DNA of 64,000 nucleotides from Amorphoplanes digitatis (GTDB lineage Bacteria > Actinomycetota > Actinomycetes > Mycobacteriales > Micromonosporaceae), in contig NZ_JACHNH010000001.1 of assembly GCF_014205335.1 (NCBI RefSeq), forward strand, positions 8,640,001-8,704,000. The letters run 5' to 3'. Both the position numbers and the translations under genes were made by a program. Below, in pieces: positions 58,230-64,000 of the stretch (positions within the stretch are counted from its first letter, which is position 1; every line of letters starts with the position of its first letter). The notes below the pieces were generated by a model, which saw only the letters and a program-made list of their open reading frames with translations, was not told the DNA's origin and made no database searches.

Positions 58230-59654
58230 GTGCTGCTCACCGTGACGACCACCCGACGGCCGGCTACCGACCTCGGATACCTGCTGGTCAAGCACCCCGA
58301 CCGGGTGCACTCCTTCGACGTGCCCACCGGCACGGCCTACGTCCTGTTCCCGGACGCGGCCGAGGACCGGTGCACGGCCGCGCTGCTGCTGGACGTCGAT
58401 CCGCAGCGGCTCGGTGCCGCGCGCGGCGCCCGCGCGCAGCAGCAGGCGCCGGAGTCGTTCACGCTGGGCCGATTCGTCAACGACCGCCCGTACGCGGCGT
58501 CCAGCCTGCTCGCCGGCGCGCTGGCCAAGGTCTTCCGCAGCGCGCTGCGTGGCGAGTCGAAGGACCGCCCGGAGCTGGCCGGCGAGGCCATCCCGCTGGA
58601 GATCCGGGTGCCGGTGCTGCGCTGCCGTGGCGACGCCGCCGCGCTGTTCGCGCCGCTGGGCTGGACGGTCACCGCCGACCCGATCCCGCTCGACGACGTG
58701 CCCGAAGGGCACCCGCTCGCCGGCGACAGCCCGTACGTGAGCCTCACCCTGACCGGCACGCTGCGGCTCTGCGACGCACTCAACCATCTGTACGTGCTGA
58801 TGCCCGTCCTCGACGACGCCAAGCACTACTGGGTGGCGCCCGACGAGATCGACAAGCTGCTGCGCGCCGGCGAGGGCTGGCTGGCCGGCCACCCGGAGAA
58901 GGTGCTGATCACCCGGCGCTACCTGGCGCACCGGCGCGGGCTGGCCGCCAGCGCGCTCGAGCGGCTGGACCGGGCCGACCCGGACTCCGTCGACGCACCG
59001 GCCGACACGGTCGCGGACGAGGAGGCCGAGCTGCCGGTGGCCCGCCGGCGGCCGCTGGCCGAGCAGCGGCGCGACGCGGTCCTGGCCGCGCTCGCCGAGT
59101 CCGGCGCGGCCCGCGTGCTCGACCTCGGCTGCGGCGGCGGCGCGCTGCTGGCCGGGCTGATGGCCGACCGCCGCTACACGGAGATCGTCGGCACCGACGT
59201 GTCGTCGCACGCCCTCGACCTGGCGCACCGCCGGCTGCGACTGGACCGGCTGCCCGAGCGGCAGCGCGGCCGGGTGACGCTGTGGCAGTCCGCGCTGACC
59301 TACCGCGACGACCGGCTGCGCGGTTACGACGCGGCGGTGCTGATGGAGGTCATCGAGCACCTGGACCCGGCCCGGCTACCCGCGCTGGAGGCCTCGGTCT
59401 TCGGGCATGCGAACCCGGCGACGGCCGTCGTGACCACGCCGAACGTCGAGTACAACGTGCTCTACGAGGGACTGACCGGCATGCGCCACTCGGACCACCG
59501 CTTCGAGTGGACCCGCGCGGAATTCCAGGCCTGGGCCACCCGCGTCGCAGCCGGATACGGCTACGGGGTCGCCTTCCGCGGCGTTGGCGACGACGATGCC
59601 GTGCGGGGCACACCGACCCAGATGGCGATCTTCACGAAGGAGGAGAAGGCATGA
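58230..59654 (+). CDS. hen1: 3'-terminal RNA ribose 2'-O-methyltransferase Hen1
   Basis: 474 aa from GTG 58230 (MLLTVTTTRRPATDLGYLLVKHPDRVHSF), the conserved Hen1 N-terminus. The C-terminal SAM domain has RVLDLGCGGGALLAGL, GTDVSSHALDLAH, and the Mn-binding MEVIEHLDP with NVEYNVLYEG and HSDHRFEWTRAEF. It methylates the 2'-OH at the 3' end of broken RNA before ligation, protecting the repaired site. ATGA overlap with pnkp shows the operon. Confidence 0.96.
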   Translation: MLLTVTTTRRPATDLGYLLVKHPDRVHSFDVPTGTAYVLFPDAAEDRCTAALLLDVDPQRLGAARGARAQQQAPESFTLGRFVNDRPYAASSLLAGALAKVFRSALRGESKDRPELAGEAIPLEIRVPVLRCRGDAAALFAPLGWTVTADPIPLDDVPEGHPLAGDSPYVSLTLTGTLRLCDALNHLYVLMPVLDDAKHYWVAPDEIDKLLRAGEGWLAGHPEKVLITRRYLAHRRGLAASALERLDRADPDSVDAPADTVADEEAELPVARRRPLAEQRRDAVLAALAESGAARVLDLGCGGGALLAGLMADRRYTEIVGTDVSSHALDLAHRRLRLDRLPERQRGRVTLWQSALTYRDDRLRGYDAAVLMEVIEHLDPARLPALEASVFGHANPATAVVTTPNVEYNVLYEGLTGMRHSDHRFEWTRAEFQAWATRVAAGYGYGVAFRGVGDDDAVRGTPTQMAIFTKEEKA

Positions 59655-62149
59655 CCGAGATCGACATCCCGGAGCTCGCGCTCGTCGCGCTGGTCGGCAT
59701 CTCCGGGTCGGGCAAGTCGACGTTCGCCCGGGAGCACTTCAAGGCGACCCAGGTGCTCTCCTCCGACTACTTCCGCGGCCTGGTCGCCGACGACGAGAAC
59801 GACCAGTCCGCTTCCGCGGACGCCTTCGACGTGCTGCACTACGTCGCCGGCAAGCGGCTGGCCGCCGGCCGGCTGACCGTCGTCGACGCCACCAACCTCC
59901 AGACACACGCGCGGGCCGGCCTGATCAGGGTCGCCCGCGAACACGACGTGCTGCCCGTCGCGGTGGTGCTGGACGTGCCGGAGGCGCTGGCCTGGGAACG
60001 CACGCAGGGCCGCGACGACCGCACGTTCGGCCGCCAGGTACTCGGCCGGATGCACCGCGACCTGCGGCGCTCGCTGGGTCAGCTGTCCCGCGAGGGCTTC
60101 CGCAAGATCCACGTGCTGCGCGGCGCGGACGAGATCGCGGCGGCCACGATCCGCTACGAGAAGCTGTTCAACGACAGGCGCGAGGTCACCGGCCCGTTCG
60201 ACATCATCGGCGACGTGCACGGCTGCCGCGCCGAGCTGGAGACCCTGCTGACCACCCTTGGCTACCGGCTCGTCCGCGACGACGACGGCCGGCCCGTCGA
60301 CGCGGTGCATCCTGACGGCCGTACCGCCGTCTTCGTCGGCGACCTGGTGGACCGCGGCCCGGACTCACCGGGGGTGCTGCGCCTGGTCATGGGCATGGTG
60401 GCCGCCGGAACGGCGATCTGCGTGCCGGGCAACCACGAGCAGAAGCTGGCCCGCAAGCTGGCTGGCCGCAACGTGCAGCTCACGCATGGCCTGCCGGAGA
60501 CGCTCGAACAGCTCTCCCGGGAGGGCGAGGCGTTCACCGCCGAGGTCCGATCGTTCATCGACGGCCTGGTCAGCCACTACGTGCTGGACGGCGGCAAGCT
60601 GGTGGTGGCGCACGCCGGGCTCAAGGAGGCATACCAGGGCCGCGCGTCCGGCCGCGTCCGCGCGTTCGCCCTGTACGGCGAGACCACCGGCGAGACCGAC
60701 GAGTACGGCCTCCCGGTCCGCTACCCGTGGGCCCGCGACTACCGCGGCTCGGCGGCGGTCGTCTACGGCCACACGCCGACGCCGGAACCGGAGTGGATCA
60801 ACAACACCATCTGCCTCGACACCGGGTGCGTGTTCGGCGGACGGCTGACGGCCCTGCGCTGGCCGTCCCGCGAGCTCGTCTCTGTGCCGGCCGAGCGGGA
60901 GTACTACGCGCCGGCCCGCCCGCTGGTCCCGGTCGACACTCGGCCCGACGAGGGCATCGACCTGGCGGACGTCACCGGCCGCCGGCACCTCGACTACGGG
61001 TACGGCCGCACCACGGTCGCCGCGGAGAACGCCGCCGCGGCGCTCGAGGTGATGAGCCGCTTCGCGCTCGACCCGGCGACGCTGGTGTGGCTGCCGCCGA
61101 CGATGGCGCCGTGCTCGACGTCGACGGTCGAGGGCTACCTCGAGCATCCGTCGACGGCGCTCGCGGACCTCCGCTCGGCCGGCGTCCCGACGGTGATCTG
61201 TGAGGAGAAGCACATGGGGTCCCGCGCGGTGGTGCGGGTCTCGAAGTCCGGCGACGGCGACGCGATCTGGACCCGTACCGGGCGGCCGTTCTTCGACGCC
61301 GAGCGCAACCTCGCGCTGCTGGCCCGCGTCCGCCGGGCGGCCGACAAGATCTTCGAAGAGCTCGACACCGGGTGGCTGCTGCTCGACACCGAGCTGCTGC
61401 CCTGGTCGGCCAAGGCCGGCGGCCTGATCCGCGAACGGTACGCGGGCGTCGGCGCCGCCGGGCGAGCCGCGCTCCCGGCCGCCCTCGAGGTGCTCCGGAA
61501 GGCCTCCGGGCGCGGCCTGGACGTGTCCGGGCTGCGGGACCGGCTCGAGCTGCGGTCGACGGAGATCGCGGGCTACTCGGCGGCTTACCGCGCGTACGTC
61601 CAGCCGACCGACGGGCTGACCGGCGTGACGCTGGCGCCGTTCGCGGTGCTGGCCGGCGCGGGGGTCAGCTACCGGGACCGGGACCACGGCTGGCACCTCG
61701 GCATCGCGGACCGGCTGGTGCGTGCCGACCCGGAGCTGTTCACGCCGACCCGCCGCATGGTGGTCGACCTGGGCGATCCCGCGGCGGAACTGGCCGCCAC
61801 CGACTGGTGGCTGGCCCTGACCGCGGCGGGCGGCGAGGGGATGGTCGTCAAGCCGTACGCCGGGCCGGGCGCGACCGACGCGAAGGGCCGGCTGGTGCAG
61901 CCGGGCGTGAAGTGCCGCGGCCGGGAGTATCTGCGGATCATCTACGGCCCGGAGTACACCCGCCCGGAGCAGCTCGAACGGCTGCGGCAGCGCTCGCTGG
62001 GCCGCAAGCGCGGCCTGGCACTGCGCGAGCACGGCCTCGGCCTTGCGGCGCTGGACCGGCTGGCCGAGGGCGCACCGCTGTGGCGCATTCACGAGCTTGT
62101 CTTCGCCATCCTCGCGGCGGAGTCGGAGCCGGTGGACCCGCGCCTGTAA
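59651..62149 (+). CDS. pnkp: Polynucleotide kinase-phosphatase-ligase Pnkp
   Basis: 832 aa from ATG 59651. Three modules are visible in order: 5' kinase with P-loop GISGSGKSTFAR (residues 16-27) and ERTQGRDDR; 2',3' phosphatase with DIIGDVHGCR, FVGDLVDRGPDSPGV and VPGNHEQKLARKLAG; and a C-terminal adenylyltransferase/ligase with EEKHMGSRAVVRV (nucleophile Lys), LLLDTELLPW, GEGMVVKP and PGVKCRGREYLRI. Length matches the family. With Hen1 it heals and seals RNA cut by ribotoxins such as anticodon nucleases. Separate KptA at 24846-25406. Confidence 0.97.
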   Translation: MTEIDIPELALVALVGISGSGKSTFAREHFKATQVLSSDYFRGLVADDENDQSASADAFDVLHYVAGKRLAAGRLTVVDATNLQTHARAGLIRVAREHDVLPVAVVLDVPEALAWERTQGRDDRTFGRQVLGRMHRDLRRSLGQLSREGFRKIHVLRGADEIAAATIRYEKLFNDRREVTGPFDIIGDVHGCRAELETLLTTLGYRLVRDDDGRPVDAVHPDGRTAVFVGDLVDRGPDSPGVLRLVMGMVAAGTAICVPGNHEQKLARKLAGRNVQLTHGLPETLEQLSREGEAFTAEVRSFIDGLVSHYVLDGGKLVVAHAGLKEAYQGRASGRVRAFALYGETTGETDEYGLPVRYPWARDYRGSAAVVYGHTPTPEPEWINNTICLDTGCVFGGRLTALRWPSRELVSVPAEREYYAPARPLVPVDTRPDEGIDLADVTGRRHLDYGYGRTTVAAENAAAALEVMSRFALDPATLVWLPPTMAPCSTSTVEGYLEHPSTALADLRSAGVPTVICEEKHMGSRAVVRVSKSGDGDAIWTRTGRPFFDAERNLALLARVRRAADKIFEELDTGWLLLDTELLPWSAKAGGLIRERYAGVGAAGRAALPAALEVLRKASGRGLDVSGLRDRLELRSTEIAGYSAAYRAYVQPTDGLTGVTLAPFAVLAGAGVSYRDRDHGWHLGIADRLVRADPELFTPTRRMVVDLGDPAAELAATDWWLALTAAGGEGMVVKPYAGPGATDAKGRLVQPGVKCRGREYLRIIYGPEYTRPEQLERLRQRSLGRKRGLALREHGLGLAALDRLAEGAPLWRIHELVFAILAAESEPVDPRL

Positions 62150-62203
62150 TCCACAGCATTCGAACAGGTCACTGCGTGGCGGCGGCCGGTACCCTGGCTC
62201 CTC

Positions 62204-63127
62204 GTGGACATCCGTGCGCTCTCCGAGCAGCTTGCCCTGAACCCGATGGACCCGAAGGATCTGCTACAGACCTTCGGGCTGATCGGCGTCTGGGCGATTC
62301 TCTTCGCGGAGACGGGCCTGCTCGTCGGGTTCTTCTTCCCGGGTGACTCGCTGCTGTTCCTGGCGGGCGTCGCGGCCTCGCCGGTGGCGGACTCGATCTT
62401 CGGCAACGGCACCCGGCTCTCGCTGGCCGGGCTGCTGATCGGCGCGCCCCTGTGCGCCATCGCCGGCGCCCAGCTGGGCCACTGGCTCGGCGCGAGGTAC
62501 GGCCGCCGCATGTTCGAACGCCCGGACAGCAAGCTGTTCAAGCGCGAGTACGTGGAGAAGGCGGAGTACTACTTCGAGAAGTTCGGCCCGGCCAAGGCAG
62601 TGGTTCTGGCCCGGTTCATCCCGATCGTCCGCACCTTCCTGAACCCGGTCGCCGGCACCCTCGGCATGCCGGCCCGCCAGTTCTTCATCTGGAACGTGGT
62701 CGGCGCGGTCCTCTGGTGCGACGGCGTGATCCTGCTCGGCTACCTGCTGGCCCAGCAGATCTACGACGCCATCGGCGACAAGATCGACCACTACATCCTG
62801 CCGGTGGTCGCACTGATCGTCCTGATCTCGGTGCTCCCGATCCTGATCGAGATCATCCGCGAGCGGCGAGCGAAGAAGAACGCGGTTCACGAGGCCGGCC
62901 CGGCCACCGCGATCGGCGTGGTGGCGGCCGCGACCGTGGTCGGCATGGCAGAGGCGATCACGGACCACGAGCCCGGCCACCACGGCCACCACGAGGCCGG
63001 CCACCACGGCCACCACGAGGCCGGTCACCACCAGGCCGGTCACCACCAGGCGGAGCCACACGGATCCGGCCACTACCGGTCCGGTCACTACGACGACGGC
63101 ACCCAGGAGCCACGGCCCTGGGCCTAG
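62204..63127 (+). CDS. DedA-family membrane protein with His-rich tail
   Basis: 307 aa, starting at GTG 62204. DedA/VTT core with FAETGLLVGFFFPGDSLLFLAG, LGARYGRRMFERPDSKLFKREYVEKAEYYFEKFG, VLARFIPIVRTFLNPVAGTLGM and several membrane segments. DedA proteins move lipids or support proton gradient homeostasis. After residue 250 comes a His-rich tail with repeats of GHHGHHEAGHHQAGHHQ and HGSGHYRSGHY, about 16 His, absent from ordinary DedA proteins and able to bind Ni, Zn or Cu. Confidence 0.92.
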   Translation: MDIRALSEQLALNPMDPKDLLQTFGLIGVWAILFAETGLLVGFFFPGDSLLFLAGVAASPVADSIFGNGTRLSLAGLLIGAPLCAIAGAQLGHWLGARYGRRMFERPDSKLFKREYVEKAEYYFEKFGPAKAVVLARFIPIVRTFLNPVAGTLGMPARQFFIWNVVGAVLWCDGVILLGYLLAQQIYDAIGDKIDHYILPVVALIVLISVLPILIEIIRERRAKKNAVHEAGPATAIGVVAAATVVGMAEAITDHEPGHHGHHEAGHHGHHEAGHHQAGHHQAEPHGSGHYRSGHYDDGTQEPRPWA

Positions 63128-63142
63128 CTGAAACGACGACGG

Positions 63143-63193
63143 GAACGCCCCGCGGCCCGGCTCCGGGGAGAGCCGGGACGCGGGGCGTTCTTC
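63143..63193. terminator. Bidirectional terminator
   Basis: GAACGCCCCGCG (63143-63154) pairs with CGCGGGGCGTTC (63179-63190), with an inner stem CCCGGCT/AGCCGGG, and T residues after it. Sits in the convergent gap between dedA-type and aldolase genes. Confidence 0.85.
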
Positions 63194-63194
63194 G

Positions 63195-63872
63195 TCAGAC
63201 CGTGACCGGTGTGTGCGAGGCCAGGCGGTCCAGGAACTCCTCCGGGACTTCGCGGAGGTCGCCCAGGCGGCCCATGGTCAGCGCCTTGTAGGTCAGCGCC
63301 GCGGCCTCTTCCAGGTTGCGGGCCCTCTTGTGGGCCAGCTCAACGGTGTCCGCCATCACGACGCAGCCATGCTGGCTCAGCACCAGGCAGTCTGTGCCGT
63401 CGGCGGCCATCGCCGCCGTCAGCGCCGCAACCTCGGTGCTGCCCGGCAGGCGGAACGGCACGGTGGAGACGCGCTTCAGGTAGAAGGCATGGTCGGTGGT
63501 GACGATGCGGATGTGCTCACCGAGCGCATCCAGTAGCAGCGCCGTCTGTGGGTGCAGGTGTACTACCGCGTTCACGTCCGGGCGGGCACGGTACAACGCA
63601 AGATGGAGGGCGATTTCGCTTGTCGGTGCTATGCGTGGGGCCGGAATCACCCCGATGGCCGCAGGCGCGCCGTCGGAGATCTGTACCGCCGTGAAGGCCG
63701 TCCGGCTGAGTCTGTCCAGCCAGGCGCCGCTCGCGGTCACCCAGCAGGCGTCGTCCTCGTCCGGGATCCGGGCGGAGAGATTGCCGCCGGAGCCGCAGAC
63801 CAGTCCGGCCTGCACCACGTCATAGCCCACATGCGCGAGCTGGTCGCGCAGATCGCCGGGCACATAGTTCAC
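63195..63872 (-). CDS. Class II aldolase/adducin family protein
   Basis: 225 aa from GTG 63872. Zinc-binding HLHP in NAVVHLHPQTALL, GSGGNLSAR near the N-terminus and SQHGCVVMAD near the C-terminus fit L-fuculose-phosphate aldolase-like enzymes. It cleaves or forms a sugar phosphate carbon bond; the exact substrate cannot be named. No sugar-catabolism genes are adjacent. Confidence 0.9.
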   Translation of the reverse strand: MNYVPGDLRDQLAHVGYDVVQAGLVCGSGGNLSARIPDEDDACWVTASGAWLDRLSRTAFTAVQISDGAPAAIGVIPAPRIAPTSEIALHLALYRARPDVNAVVHLHPQTALLLDALGEHIRIVTTDHAFYLKRVSTVPFRLPGSTEVAALTAAMAADGTDCLVLSQHGCVVMADTVELAHKRARNLEEAAALTYKALTMGRLGDLREVPEEFLDRLASHTPVTV

Positions 63873-63920
63873 CCGTTAACTCCTAGGGTCCGGGGGGGTG
63901 GATCCTGATGGAGGTGGCCG

Positions 63921-63959
63921 GCCTGGCGTCACGCCTGATAAACGGTGACGCCAGGCTTT
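63921..63959. terminator. Hairpin before the right-edge gene
   Basis: GCCTGGCGTCAC (63921-63932) and GTGACGCCAGGC (63945-63956), 12-nt loop, followed by TTTG. On the minus strand it lies 17 bp after the lysine-rich gene stop. Confidence 0.7.
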
Positions 63960-63972
63960 GTCGGGTCTACTT

Positions 63973-64000
63973 TCAGCGTGCCTTCTTCGTGGCCCGCTTG
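63973..64000 (-). CDS. C-terminal end of a basic protein (partial)
   Basis: The minus strand ends KRATKKAR then TGA; only nine codons are in the window. The Lys/Arg/Ala-rich end is like the tail of actinobacterial HU/histone-like DNA-binding proteins, but other basic proteins are possible. The start and most of the gene lie beyond the right edge. Confidence 0.4.

Overview
The window is high-GC actinobacterial DNA. Frequent GTG starts, 4-bp ATGA/GTGA start-stop overlaps, bldC, DUF3073, SigE-type sigma and F420-type proteins point to a Micromonosporaceae-like (for example Actinoplanes-like) chromosome; the genus is inferred, not proven. No transposase, integrase, phage module or CRISPR array was seen. 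The left edge holds the 5' end of a 16S rRNA gene (minus strand) with its leader and a near-consensus promoter. The right edge cuts a lysine-rich minus-strand protein.

Layout. 1-1.4 kb: rrn promoter, then about 0.9 kb of apparently non-coding DNA with a 13-bp minisatellite. 1.4-5 kb: flavin disulfide reductase, serine beta-lactamase-like hydrolase, secreted TIM-barrel-like protein. 5-11.9 kb: a photoprotection island, with crtB-photolyase facing GGPP synthase-crtI-idi-MerR/B12-type regulator. 12-12.4 kb: tRNA-Glu, tRNA-Asp, tRNA-Phe and a terminator. 12.7-14.1 kb: an overlapping secreted protein/lipoprotein pair. 14.2-20.3 kb: LuxR-type two-component system facing an AhpD-like protein, a small membrane protein and a membrane-anchored multicopper oxidase, then a secreted RTX-like repeat protein. 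20.6-26.6 kb: small unknowns, hotdog thioesterase, a calcium-loop repeat protein, PrsW protease, KptA, a methyltransferase and an F420-type oxidoreductase.

26.7-34.6 kb: a block whose order (bldC, unknown, valine dehydrogenase, DUF3073, purM, purF) I remember from Streptomyces. Between DUF3073 and purM sits a two-gene RiPP locus: a radical SAM/SPASM maturase and an overlapping precursor whose C-terminus reads as repeated aromatic-X-Asn triplets. This is the most interesting system in the window. 34.8-48.5 kb: a large Tyr/Gly-rich membrane protein and the rest of the purine genes (purL, purQ, purS, purB, purD, purA), with a trypsin-like protease, an ArsR-MFS pair and an SCP2 protein between them. 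Two perfect DnaA boxes lie between purD and purA.

48.5-64 kb: a lipid-kinase-like protein with a CxxxCxxC motif, a proline-rich ParA-like ATPase, DUF3151, ADP-ribosylglycohydrolase, a LOG-family protein, class II fructose-bisphosphate aldolase, a SigE-LCP pair, the Hen1-Pnkp RNA repair operon, a DedA protein with a His-rich tail and a class II aldolase.

Working together: eight purine genes cover PRPP amination, the FGAM and AIR steps and both AMP-branch steps (purC, purH, purN, purK and purE are not here). The crt genes, idi, photolyase and MerR regulator look like one light-response unit. Hen1-Pnkp and, 34 kb away, KptA give RNA end-healing, sealing and 2'-phosphate removal. Most convergent gene pairs are separated by strong hairpins. 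All family assignments rest on reading the translations; no database search was run.
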